NCBI GenBank assembly: GCA_947359465.1
Contig: OX375876.1
Span: 119,965,444-120,029,443 of the forward strand
DNA length: 64,000 nucleotides
Source: Metellina segmentata
Taxonomy: Eukaryota; Arthropoda; Arachnida; Araneae; Tetragnathidae
Direction: 5' to 3'
Translations under genes and position numbers: made by a program
Notes under the pieces: generated by a model
The model's database searches: none
What the model saw: only the letters and a program-made list of their open reading frames with translations
What the model was told of the DNA's origin: nothing
Shown: positions 25,101 to 39,600 of the stretch, piece by piece
Position numbering within the stretch: the first letter of the stretch is position 1
Layout: each line of letters begins with the position of its first letter

Positions 25101-28100
25101 CGTCTGAGAAGCTCGTGATGACTCTCTCAATGAAGGATTGCGCTCTGCTTGTGAAACTCTTTTTTAAAAGAACGATGACTATGCGTCACTAGCTCTGATG
25201 AAAAAGTTCCGGACAGTAAGGGGTATGTAAAAAGGCTGTGGTCTGATGTCTGCCAAGGGTCTGGAGAAATGATTAAGAAATTCGAAGATACAGGTTCTTT
25301 TGAAGTGAAATCTGGGAGGAAACCAATTGCTTCGAAGTCAGTAGAAGGTGTGGTCACAGCATTCCAGGAATATACGAGCGGTGGTGTGGAAACGTGCACT
25401 GCACGAGGAATTGCCCGAACTTTAAACAAGCCTGTGAGCACAGTGCATAAAATTGTACGAAACATCCTGCATTGCTATCCATACAAAATTACCCATGTTC
25501 AGGGGTTACTTCCTGCTGACCTGCCAGTAAGATAAACTTTTGCTTCATAATCACTTGCTCGCATCGAAGTGGACAAGGAATGGTCATTGAACATTTTGTG
25601 GACAGACGGAGACCATTTTCATCTCCAAGGACATGTCAGTACTCAGAACTTCAGAATATGGTAAAAAAAATCCGTTCACACATGTACCAGTACCTCTTCA
25701 TTCTGCAAAGGTAACTGTGTGATGTGGGTTGACGCCATCTTTTATCGTAGGACCATTTTTTTTATTGGTCGTGCGGGTCCTGTTACCTGTACCGTCAATG
25801 GTAAACGCAATGAGAGGCTTTTGCTAAAACCCGTCATTCAAAAATGCCAACAGCGTGCATGTGTTGGTAGATTTTTATGAAAGATGTCGCTCCTCCGCAC
25901 ACTTCAAAGCCAGTGAAACAGCTGCTCAAGAGGCACATCGGAAATAAAGCTATCAGCCGTCATTTGCCAACTACCTGACCGTCAACATCACAGGATCTTA
26001 ATCCTTGTGACTTTTGGCTGTGGGGTTATCTGAAAAATGTTGTGTTCAGTGGTCCGATTGCAAACTTAGCTGAATTGAAGGCACGCATTGCGCAACACAT
26101 TCATCACACATGACCCCCGAGACACTCCGATCTGTTGTGGAACATGCTGTTTCTTGGTTTCAACTTATGGCAGAAAACAGTGGACAGCATATTGAACATG
26201 TATTGTGCAAGTCTAGCGATAGTTAACAACCGATTTCATTGTCGCTTTTTATGCTGTTTTAGGCCTCAGGACATTTAAAAACCTATTTCATTGTTGGCTC
26301 ATATGCTGGTTTTGGATCCAGGACAATAAAAATCAATTTTACACACCCGATGTGTTACGACCTTGTTGCTGTGGATGGGCTGTCCACTAAATACGCCAGC
26401 GGAAGTCATTTTTTCAGTAAAAAACCGTTACAGTTATGCACATTGAACTGTACAGTTGGTTTACGCAACTCTCGCCATAGCCGTCGTATTGCAATGCAAA
26501 TTTCACTTGTTGCCGAACCCATTTACGTTATGACGCTTCAAGCGCCATCTTTTGCTAAATTTGGAACTAAATTTTCATGTCATACTATTTCCCCCTTCTT
26601 CGAGTATATTCAGCTGAAATTTCAGGTCATTCTGAGCAGTGGTTCTGTTTATACAGCTTTTTGACTGTTGAACAGCATAATCCCCCCTGTACTATATGTA
26701 CCTATATTAAACAAAAAAAGACATTGTATAAATTGCTATACGTAGACGTGTGATTACATACTTATGTAATCGCAAGTATTGTAATTTATGTAATGCAATT
26801 GTTTTTTGTTAAATTTATGTTTATTGTTCGTTACTTTGGTTTAATGATTTTAAATAATTACTTCTGAAATATTTTTTGAGTTTCAGTGAGGAAATATTAA
26901 AAACTGTAAAAAATTATGCTTTATTTTTGCCTTGTAAAAATGTCGCAATAAAGTGCTCTTGAGTACTATCCTTGTACACTTTCTTTGTTTCTAAGGACAG
27001 AGTATATATCTTTGATGATCCCTCTGGAGCCTGTTATTTCCGCAGTTTTGCCACCCATAGTCTCTACTGTTGGCTATTCAGGGCAATACCATGATTAAGT
27101 CTCGTCATCCCCATTCCTTCGGACTAACAAGCCTCGGCCACCTGTTAAGCTTCGGTTTCCTAAGAAAGTTGAGTCGTTATCTAACAGCAGTGATTCGTCA
27201 TGATGCCGCGGGAATAACTAGAAGGCTGTCTAAACAGACTCTAGAGGTGTCAACTTAGACGGACAGAATACGTTGGAGAATGGGCAACACAGACGGGTGT
27301 CGTGGTTTATTTTATCCGAGAAACAAAACAAAGTGGCTTTTTTTAAATTCTTTTGTCCAAAGTTTCTAACTTCGGGATCGTTGAAGATAGAGTGAAAATT
27401 TCAACGGATTTCAAATCAGCGTAAAATTATACGCAAGTTCGATACCAAAAGCAGTTTTATTATTCAATTACTTACTAATTGATTATTTAATTATTTATTA
27501 AGTATATAGTTATTTATTTAAAGAAAATCACATTTAAAGTATCGCTATGGTGTCAAATTTTCCATAGATTTCAAATCCGTTGAAATTTCGATTCTGTGTT
27601 TAACGATCCCGATTTTATAAAAACGAACTAATCAATGGCAGTCAAAAATGTTCGATTTGATCCCCCCCCCCTTCTCGAATCGCTTGGCGCAGGAAATTAA
27701 ATCTTGCCACGACAAGAGAAAAAACGTTATCCAACTGTTTGAGACCGCTATGACGACAGTCATGGAAATGGCGGCTGCGATCATTTTCGTTACGCTCACA
27801 AACAACGCTTTCTAGGAAACCAACACCATCTGTTAGTATAAACAACGTTTTAGTGACGTCACCCACAGCTACATCACGGCCGCTAGATCACGGCTACGCT
27901 TTCGTATGAAACCGAAGCTTTATAGGCGTAAGACGCACCTTCAGTCGCAGCTGTAGACCAAGAAACATGGACCTGTTTGGTACATTCCCACGAACTTGCG
28001 AGTCTGTGTAAACATGTCGCACGAAGAGGGGTAGTTTTCTACCAAGCAAACTATTTCACGACGGGTCGTTCACCCGGGCATACTTAGTGTCTTTGCCAAC

Positions 28101-31100
28101 CCTGTTGTGGACGGTCTTACTAGTTTCCCTGCTACGTAATGCGATTGCAAGCCGGTATATAAGTCCCTCAAGTTCGAGACACATTCCAGATGTAAGCGAT
28201 CACCATGCAGGTAGAATAGGATAAAGCCAGCGAAATATTTGCCCGTTAGTTAACGATGCGTATGCCATTCGCAGTTTCCATACGAGGTTCATCTGAACGG
28301 TCAAGGCCATTTATCTTGCTAGGCATCATGCTATATGTTGCGGCACGAATGGGATCCTCAATCGTTGTCCAAGGTTGTTGAGGTGCTGTCCCTCGACCTA
28401 TTGTGGCCTTTATTGATCGATCGAAGCGGTGAGTGATGCCCCGTGACTCCATGAGTAAAATGAACAATAGAAAATATCCTTTCCAGGATTTGCAGTGGAC
28501 ACTTAAAAGGAATGGAGATCGAATTGGGCTGTAAGAACTTCGTGCTATAAATGTACTTCAGCCGAGGCCTTCCTCGATCAAATTGTAGATTGGTTTCTTC
28601 CTTGAAGAGTATTTTTCTCTCTGTGTCAGTATAACTTTATTTGCCTATTACTTGATAGGAGAGGGTGTTTGTCTTATTTCGGGTGCAGCTTGGCTAAATA
28701 TGAATTTTTCACCATCAAAATACGAAATAAACTATCCAGATCCGATCACCTGTCTCGGCTGGGACGCCATACAGATTATTCATTATCATAAGCTTGTTTT
28801 TGAGTTCCTCCAATCTCACGGTATAACGGAATTGGTGTAGTTTTATTTCTGGCAGGTGATATACGTAACAACGACGTAACCTATGTTTTGACCTTTAAAA
28901 GTCAACGCAGTGTTTCAAGTATGCATTAACCTTCCTGGTGGCTGCCTCAACGAAGTATCTCGACTTTAGCAAAGTTGAGCAGATCTAGATTGACGAGATA
29001 TCTCGTCATCGGATAAGTAACTAGTAATGCGACATCGATAGCAAAACATCGATGGTCAAATTAATCGATGTTGATAATACATCGCCCTAAAAACATCGAT
29101 GTTTTTAAAATTCAGTGTATTTAAACTTTTTTCCCCAATTTCTTAAAACTGGTTTAACAACTAGTGATTCCATAGCGACAGCAAAACATCGATGTTTTGA
29201 AACTTCGATCTTCAAAATTAAAACATCGATGTTGATAATACATCGTCCCAAAACCATCGATGTTTTTAAAATTCAGTGTATTTAAACTTTTTTCATCATT
29301 TCTCAAAACTGGTTTTGCAACTAGTAATGCGCCATCGGCTCCAATACATCGATGTTTTTTTTATAAAACATCAATGTTTTTAAAACATCGACATAGGTGT
29401 CGCCTCCCTACTTTTCAGACCCTTCACCCTTGGACACTTTGGTTTAAAAGTATGTTCAATTAGCTGATTATGAAAATTATTTTTCTTGGTTATTTTTAAA
29501 ATTTTTATAACGGTACTTTTTTTATTTAAAAATAAAACATCAACAGGAATAAACATCGATGTTCCAAAACATCGACTCCAATTCATCGATGTTAAATACA
29601 TCGATGTTTTTTTAAAAACATTTGAAAACATCGACATCGATGTCGCATCCCTAATAGTAACTGGCTAGGTTTTGAAGTCGTTTCCATAAAGTCGCAATAT
29701 ATTTATGACGATATATTGTCATTGGAAAGATTGGTCTAATCTGGATGGACGAGATATGTCGTCATTGAAAGATAACTGGGCAGGTTTTGAAGTCGTTTCA
29801 TAAAGGGGCAATATCTTGTTGACGATATATCGTCATTGGCTAAATTGGTCATATCTGGATGGACGTGATATATCGTCGAAACCAGTTAAAGGTTTAAAAT
29901 ACTATTGGGCATTTTAACAGACAATGTGTAGGCCCCACCTTAATATGTGGTATCTTAGCTCACCACAGAACAATATCATTCCCGAAAAAGAAACTAGATA
30001 TTTTTAACTTTCTTATTACAAGCAGGTGATGTACTTACTTTGAACGTCTGTGAAGGAAGCGCAGCTGGTGAGAAACTCGATTGCATCGTTGGAACGGCAT
30101 CCCACCACCCTTGCCGCGGAGTCCCTGCAGAGCTCCGGCCTGAAGGAAGAGGCAGCCACCTTCCCCACTTGGACACGTAGGCCGTTCGTCTCCACCAGCT
30201 GTGGACACCCGGACGATGTGGCCGAAGGAGCTGCAGGAAAATACATGAAAATTCTGCTATTCAGTTTTATTTTCTTCACTGAGAATATCCAGTAGCCAAT
30301 TCCTTACGAATCAACTTTGTGAAAAGGGAAACAAATCGCTTCGTTAAAACACGGATGATGTGTTGAAAATTACCCACAAAGATAGTTTGACTGCAAACAC
30401 TGTAATCAAACTTAACTCCATCATGGATATCAACCCTACGAAGGGTATGCGTAAACATAATTTCACATAACGTGAAAGATGGCTAAATGAGTAAAAAAAT
30501 GTGTGATGAGATTCAGAAATTTTGAGCTATGAAATGCACACACAGGTGCTGCTCTAAATTGATTTTTTTCTGTGGCTTAAGAGGCAATTAAAGTGTTGTA
30601 ATCAGAAAGTGAATTTAAACCGCTTGCTTGAGTTCGAACTCCCTGGAGTCAGCAAATCGCATTATTTGTATGATTTTTCTTTGTAGCAAGGGATGACCAG
30701 ACTGGCGTTGAAGTATGTGTCGTAGTAATGTCTTGCCAGTTCCTTGATGTGTAGATGAGATGTGATAGGGTTGAGTGGTAACATGGTGGCCCGGGTCTGC
30801 TTCCATGCCACAGATGCAGAGCTTTTCACAACATTTATTTCACCATCAACCTAAGCTTTCTTAACCCCTCAAAATTTTTCAATTGAGTAAGATCCAGGCT
30901 TATACGGCAACATTGAGTTCTTCATCCTTGGTCAATGACTTCTTTTCCACTTCATCAACATTAGTCGCTATTCCGTGGTACAGAACCATATTACGAACAC
31001 TGTAAATTGTCGACGTAGTTGACTACCATGTGCTTTCTTCCTGCTTCGCTACTGTGGCCATTTTTGAAATTTTCATGCAATTCGTTGTCATTCCATTCCA

Positions 31101-34100
31101 GCAAAACACCAATTCTCCATTTTGATGAAAGCATGATATATTTTGGCCCTTAATTCATATTCAGACCATATAAATTGATCACTGAATGCTGCTGCTTTGG
31201 TGCGAAGGAAAAGTGAAGCGCCGTCTCAACATCGCATGTTCAAACCACATCAGCATTCGTATAAGAAAAATACATCCCTTAGCGATGTGTGTGAAAACGG
31301 AAATACTGCCATCAGAAACACACATCTATCTGAAATACATACATTACTGATTCTTAAAATTTACACACATCTACTCATCCATTTAACATATACCCCAGGT
31401 AAATTAGTAAATTTAACTTTATAATGTTATTAGTCAACGAAAGGAAGTGTTCCTACAATTCACCTATTCTAGAACAGATGTAATATTTATAGATAAATTC
31501 CCAGACTCTGAATCACCTAAAGTATTCCTGCATTTTGCTTTTACAAGATAACAGAAAGCAAATTTAATCTTATGGTTCTATTCGTCTCCCAAAGTCCTCT
31601 AAAACACTTGTTCAGAAATAGAATATTTAAGCTTATGATTCCAGTCTACAAATTTGGAAGTATGGTGTCTGTATAAACAAGTGAATTTAAATTTAAGATT
31701 ATTTTATGAGCCGCCAAAAGTGTTCTTAGATTCGTGAGTAGTGTTGAGCGGATTTTACCATACATCACTTGTAATAATTAGACGACTACATCTTTTTAAG
31801 TAATACACGACTTCTCTGAACCTATCGAAAAATATTATTGCTTCTTTCCTTGGAATAGAGTCCTTTGGATTGAATCTATCGGTCCTTTCCTGGGAATAAA
31901 ATTATATGAAAAAAATTTAGTTCGTTTCCATCGAATAGAATCCTTTGGAAATGTTCTATTGTTTTTTTTACATTAGAATCCTTTTGTGAAATGGTTTTCC
32001 GCTATTCCTTAGAATCCCTTGGAACAATTATTTCGGCCTACTTTGTAGAACAGAATCCTTTGGAACAATTCTATCGGCCCTTTTTCGAGAATAGAATACT
32101 TTGCAAATATTCTATTGTTAATATACTTAGAGAAAACTAATAAGGAAAGATTTTGTAGTTCGAGGATCAAAATTATTTGTAATTCCAATTTGGAATACTG
32201 CTGTTTGCATTTATTATTATGGACGAATGACGATCTCTTTCATGTACTTTTAGCAATATTATGCAGCTCCATACCTCAAATCAAGAATATTTTAATTAAG
32301 TGACCAAAATAAAGAAATGAATATTAGTGGACAGAAGTAATTAATGGGCGTAATAAGAGCATAATATACTCACCGACTAACGTAACATATTCCTGATTGC
32401 TGTATACATCTGAAAGAGCGGAATGGCAGGCTTCTTGTGCACTCCTTGCTAAGTCACCTACATGATGGGTACACAATTAAACTAGTTATAAGCTAATATT
32501 ATCTGTTACACAGAATTAAACCAGGTATGCCAACTTTTAATAACTGAAATATTATTATTATATGCATAGCACTCAAATTCGAACATATTTAAGAGACTTT
32601 GTTTAAGTCTGAACTGAACAGTACAGTACATTTCTAACATTTTTCTCTTAGGGCTACAGAATACCTCTGTAAGCCATCGTTCATAGTTACTCCTTCCAAT
32701 ATGAATTTTAATCTTACCTTGCGGCGCTTAGATTTTTCAATCGTCTCAAAGAACGACTCTTTCGCCTGCATGTCCGACCCCCTTACCTAATTACCTAACT
32801 TGAGCGATAGAGCCTTCAGTAGCATTTACGACTGACCCTTTCCTTTCATAGTATTGTGTAGCGCATCATTTGGCGTGAGATAGATATCACTGGAGCGACC
32901 TTCTGCGACCTTTTCCCCAAAACGTTCACATCTCACGGGCGTCAGAGTAGGGTACCGAACAAAAGGAGGAACCCTCTAGAAGGTCAGTTGCCGAGAGCTC
33001 GTAAAAAGTGATCGATAAAAAGGGGGATAACATCCACAGTACACAGATCTATACCATGCCGCTGATATAAACAAAAATTTTAGTGGTAACAACTGTCTAT
33101 ATGTGCCGCAGCGTTGAGGTTGTCTGCGAATTCCATATGAAATTTCAATCCTTTCTCACAATCGAGAGTTAAGAGAACTCATGCCAAGTTTTAATGATTT
33201 TCAAATATGATGCACAATTACACAGCAGGCAGGTACACAGATATTCAAGACTTTTGCAAATCTGAAAATGTAATATGGAATAAAAACATAGAAGCCCCAC
33301 GTGCTATGGCACAGATAATTTTAGAATATATCGTGCATCTTTACTTCTTCCTAGACGGATTTTCGGACTTCGGATACCAGGTGAAATTGCAATCCGCTTT
33401 TCAGAAACGGGTGCTCAAAGATCGCCTTTTTCAACGAATTGACGTTACATGTTATCGTGAGCTCTTCTGCCACAAAATGAACATCTTTCGGTGGAATCCC
33501 TAAACAATTAAATTGGATGGTAATGAGGATCTTCATCAATCAGAATTCAAAAATAAACCTCCAAATATTTCGATCAGATATCTCGTGCTCTATCCAGTCA
33601 ATTATGCTTCAGACGTGATATCTGGTTGAAAATTTAGTCAATTCTGTGCTACGGATGCGACATCTTGTCAATCTAGATTTGGCTAGCATCGTTGTAGACG
33701 AGACACTTTACATTGCGAAATAACTGCCGTAGTATTTAAAGTTGAATGGCGATCCAATTATTAAAAACAAATTGTCCAAATGTTGCGATGAGATATCTCG
33801 TGCACTATCTGGTCAATTTTTCTGTGGATTAGAAACCTTATCCATCTACGTCTGGCCAGTTTCGCTTACCTCAAGATACCTCACACATAAAGACATTACT
33901 GCCATAGTACTACAAAGTGAATGACGATCCAACTAATAAAAACAACTTGTCCAAATGCTTCGATGAGATGTCTCGTGCACTATCTGGTCAATTTTGCTTC
34001 GGACGAGAAATCTCTTGCACTATCTGGTCAATTGTGTTAAAGGATGAGAAATCGCATCCATCTATATCTGATCAGTATCGCTTACCACGATACACCTCAT

Positions 34101-36348
34101 CAAGACAAAACTGCATTAGTACTACTAGGTGAATGACGAGCCAACTCTTTAAAACAAATTGTCCAAATGTTTCGTGCACTGTCTGGTCAATTTTTCTTCT
34201 GTCAAGATATCTATCTGGTCAATTGTGCTGAGTATGAGGCATCTGAACCATCTAGAACTGACCAGTTTCGCTTACCACGAGACACCTCATCGCAACAAAA
34301 CTGCCGTAGTACTTCAAAGTGAATGACGATAAAATTATTAAAAACAAACTGTCCAAGTGTTTCGAAGAGATATCTCGAGCACTATCTGGTCAATGTTGCA
34401 GAAGATGAGACATCGTATCCATCTACATCTGGCCAGTTTCGCTTACCACGGGACTCTTCCACACACATCTATACAAAACTGCCGTAGTACTTTAAGGTGA
34501 ATGATGATCCAATTAGTAAAACCAAATTGTCCAATTGTTTCGATGAGATATCTCGTGTACTATCTGGTCCATTTTTCTTCGAACGAGATATCTCGTGCAC
34601 TATCTGGTCGATTTTGCTGAGGACGATACATCTCGTGAACTATCTGGAAACATGATTTATTGTAAACTTTACGATTTGTCTTGGTACTCGCTCTACCACG
34701 CACTTTTATTTTTCCCAAAGAAACGCGTCATATCCGGGTGCTTTTGTACAATTTATAAAACATATTTCGATTTAAAAAATATAATTTTCGAATTCAGTTT
34801 TGAAATTTTATCCAAAATAAATTGGTTCTTATCTTGAAAAACGTCAAGAATGTATGATAACATTCTTTTTTGGATTTAAAGCGGGTAGTCATTACATGAG
34901 TTAATCAAAATACCATCAGTAGTGAAAGCCTCTTAACATTTAAAACATTATTAAACATTTCATTATTTTTAACACCATATACAGTTCCTGTATCATAACT
35001 CTTTATATATATTCTCGTTATCTAAACAGTTATTGATGACGAAATGCTTAAAATATTTGTTTTGTGTCAAAAACTTTGACGGTATAGCAAATTACGATTT
35101 TATTATAAAATGCATAACCTATTTACTATTGAACATAGTATGAAAATTTATCGGAATATTCCGATGAAGTGAATTAAATATAAAACATTGAGTTTCTATT
35201 GATTTGTTCAGTTCAGACAAGATAATTAGTCAAAAATTAGCTAATTTGACCAAGAGTAAAGTAAATGAATGTTTAATTATAAATATGGCACTAATTATTT
35301 TGATGGCTTTAAACTACTTTAAAGAAGGATGAAAATAGAGTTGTAATTATTTTAAAATATGAGCTGGTGTTGTTATTTTAATTGGAAAAGATAATTTCTT
35401 CAAGGCATACTTACCAAACTGTATTTCAATTATATGCTTATGTCTGTGGTAGAGTTTCATACACATGTATCCATTCTTGCTGTGAAAGGAATGTAATTAC
35501 TAGGATTAAAATTACTTATAATAAAACTAGATAGAAATAAGCAAGAAAAAAGCTAGTCAAATACGTAATTTACATAATGCAATGTATAACCATCTACTCT
35601 ACGTTTAAAGATATGTAATTTATTAAAGAGGGTAAAGTTTGTAACCAAATTATACCTGTTTTTTTACGTTGATTCAGCAGAAAAAAAGTAAAATGTTTTT
35701 AATTGCTTACTTGAGTTTAACTGATGTAGAATCTGGATGGTTAAAAAACTGTACACATTAATTCCGAATAGAAATAACTGAATGCAATGTATAATTTTTT
35801 ATAGCAACAAATAAAAAGAAAAACAAGATGCTATAATTTATGAAAATCTATTTCGATTGAGCTAAAGGTTTATTATCTTATTAAACTATTTTATAAAATA
35901 AATTACTCCTTCTCATTACATTTTTATACTCCAAAAAATGTTTTACAGATTTGGAAATATATATCTTAACAAAAAATATGTTATTTTTGGTTTTAGTTCA
36001 AGTTTTGGAGAAAAAAAAACAATGAAGTGTTTATTCAATTATATTATTGTTTAATGCTGATAAACTACTATATCTTACCATCCTGACATACTGTATGTTA
36101 CGAATGTGCTTGTATTGGCGGTGACTGCGACCTCTTCGATACAGATAAACTTGGTGTCGATGTGATCGTGGACGTGGGACAATTTGAAGGACGTATTCCG
36201 ATGACTAAACGTGTAGACTTTTTTTCCATCTAGAGTGTGCCACTTGTGGGAAGATGTCACCCAACCAGGAAACGGACAGCTCGGTGTGGGATGTTTGCCT
36301 GTAAAATCAAAACTATAATTGTGACACCAGTTGAGAAAATAGTTCCAA

Positions 36349-36441
<93 letters not shown>

Positions 36442-36601
36442 GGGGAGTGTATGAGCAATTTTTTCAGCCTAATGCTGCTCATATGTAGAAAACACCATTT
36501 TATGTTGTTTGGGTCAGGCTCTCTAATCCACCAACATTTCTTCATTTTTTATTATTTTTTAAAACTTTTGTTACATTTTTTTAGAAATTCTTGTGTTCTT
36601 G

Positions 36602-36680
<79 letters not shown>

Positions 36681-39600
36681 CTGAGAGGGTTATATGTTAA
36701 AGATGCATGTACTTTTTAATGCATAGACATTAGTTAATCATGATCATAACATAGACTTATATTCGCATAAGAGAAATATTTCTTCCGAACAAAATGCCAC
36801 TGTTTATTATAGGAATTATCTTGAATTAAAACTGAAACGACTGAAACGCTAACAGCGTTAGCTAAAATATAATTTAATTTTCAGAATTGATTTATTTTGT
36901 GAAATCCAAACTAGATGTAATATAGTCTTGAAAGTATTCTATTGCAGATAAAGCAAATGAATTCTTTAGCCTTCTCAATGCACAATGAATTGGAAGGACT
37001 AATGAATTATTCAAATTTCCCCTGCTAAACTATGTAATTCATCTCAGAAGAGCATGTTTAAATATTTTAAACTGTATGTTCCACTACAAATTTGATGATT
37101 TAGAGGAGGATTTGGGACATACCCTTCACCCTTAAAGCATTTCCTAACATTTCTTAGAACTCTAATGTTACCTAGAAAATTATATTTGCATTACAAAAAC
37201 AAAAATTTCAGCATAAAATTAACTATAACCTACTAAGTTTCTTGTACAAAGTAATAGTAATTTATAAGGAAATGAAATACTTTGAATGATATATAGACAT
37301 AAATTAATAAACAAGTTAACCAATGTAAACACATCAACTGTTGCATGAAATCAAAACGGTTATTTAAGTCCCCGGTTTATTGCACAAAGTTAATATCAAC
37401 GAAGTATTTGTTTACCTCACAGCATACATAATAAATAAAAACCCACATCTATATGTTGACACAATTACTAGAAAAACTATTACATCGGTAAAAAAAAGTC
37501 GAAATTTTTTACAAGCCATGCATGGAACACTGGAAGCTCCATGGTGGAATTTTGCATCTGAACCTTTTAGATTGTTAAATAAAAATTTCAAAAAGAAGAA
37601 AATCCTATTAAGGACGGAAGGAAGAAGTTTTAATAATCCCATCATATTATTAAAACTTTTCTCGAAACTGTTTTAGCTTGTGTAATCTTCGTAAAGAAAC
37701 AAAATTCAGTAAATTAAAATTTTTAAATATACTGATTTATAACGGCAATATAAAAAAGTGATATGATACACGTTAAAGGTGAACCAAAATTAGTCCATAC
37801 AGCACACGTACGTACTTTTATTCAGTTTCATTGTTCTAGATCCCTCCCAAGGTGACACAAGTCCATCACAGGTTGCATCAGCTGATTGGGACATTTGTAT
37901 ACCTCCTCGCTCGGGGAGGTAATCGAAAACCTGAAAAAGACAAACTAATGAACGATCTGCAGTACTAATTTTGAACAGATGAAGAAGTAAAAACATCGCT
38001 GGCGCTATCTTTGATGAATTCTATAAAAATATACAACAAAAAATATCACAATATTTCAATTGTTTACCCAGAATATTTCCAGATCTAAAAAAGTGTTTTA
38101 ATCGGATATTAAATTCAGCGATTGTAATATTAATACATATATACCTAATAAATGTTGTGTTTTAAATTTTAAGTTCTTAACTGATACATACGAGGGTCGT
38201 TTGGATAGCAATACCCGTTTTTAAATAAAATACAGACCAATTAAACATTTTCTCAACCACACTTTTAACTTTACATTTTCATACCTTGTATTACTTTTCT
38301 ACCTAGTCCCTTTGAAAGTTAAAAAATTGTCATATCTTGTGGTGAGCTTTTGAATATCAGCGTCATACTCATCTGCCGCCAGTCCATTGAGATAAACAGT
38401 AACAACGTCTTTAAGTTCCTCATCGTTCGCAAAATGTTTCCCACACAGAAACTCTTTAGTAAAGGATTTTCCAATGAAACTTGTTGATAAACTGTTGCGT
38501 TTTAGCAGCTGCGTGAGGCTGTGTGTTGTCATGCATGTGAAACCACGCCTCTAGATAACAAGACACGTTTTAGATTCTGAATTGCACGCCGAAGCTTCTG
38601 TAATGTCTCACAGTATGCATCGGTGTTTACGAAGGCTCCCATTGGCTTAAACTCAATAAGAAATATTCCATGATGGTCCCAAAAGACTAGCCATGGGTTG
38701 GCGAGTCGAAATTCTTTAATTGTTTAAACTTTTGAGAGACTTGATAAGCTCATCCCCACTGACACTTGTGTGACCATATCGCTCCTTATCGTAGACGTTC
38801 TCTCTTCACTCGTTAAAATGTCTTTGCGCTTTGTTCGCTTTACCCGATTGCGTTCATTCTTTTTTTTTTTCGATTGCTCGGCAAACGAGAGTTTTGACTT
38901 TTTGGTTGACATGATTTGTAATGACAAAACTTGATCTCTTCCATAAAGTTCTACATTAAATTTTATTTGTATAGTTCAAAGAGAAGCAATGTAGCGAACT
39001 GAAAATAACTATTTTCACCTTAAAATTCCAGACAGAATAAGATCTTCCTATCACATGTTGCTGAAACTGATCATTCAAGAGTGTTTTTTGATTGAGACCA
39101 AAGAATGTACTGCTTTATGTATAAGGTGTTCGAGTAATGGACAGACAAATACTTGTGAGACCAACATACCAAGCCGCTGCGTCATCGGTCTAAACGAGAT
39201 CATTTTTGTGGCTAATTAAATATACACAACGGTAATTCCATTGTTTTTATCCGGCCAACCATCATTTGAAGACACATCAATATGAGACCACAAGGGTTTT
39301 CAAAACCTTTTACACAAAATTCAAAGGGTAAAAAACGTAAAATGAAACCAAAGTCACTTTGGGATATATAAGCACGAATGTGACTTGGATTTGCTAGATA
39401 ATTATGTTTGTTAATGGGTTATCTTGTACAGAAATTCATACGTTAGGAGTTTCATTACAGTTGGTGTTTTCGACTCAGAGCATTCATTGTAAACCTGTAA
39501 TGGTCGAATTGATTGTAAGAATTAAATTCCATATCAAACATAATCCCCGTGAATATCGAAGATACAACGTTACTAATTCCTGATCGCAGGTTTTAACCGC

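Noticed and set aside
25269..25535. Small helix-turn-helix gene
   Set aside because: It is one open piece of a mariner transposase pseudogene that continues in other frames between inverted arms.
30016..30279. ORF starting MKKIKLNSRI as an independent small protein
   Set aside because: Its N-terminus is intron sequence; exon G begins at the AG acceptor 30231-30232 and joins exon F in frame.
33207..33503. 98-codon plus ORF and opposite 62-codon minus ORF
   Set aside because: No recognised domain, splice support or repeat match; probably chance openings in a slightly GC-richer patch.
36075..36545. 156-codon minus ORF with a Tyr-Ile tract
   Set aside because: It is exon D plus read-through of intronic (AT)n; the true exon starts at the AG at 36299-36300.
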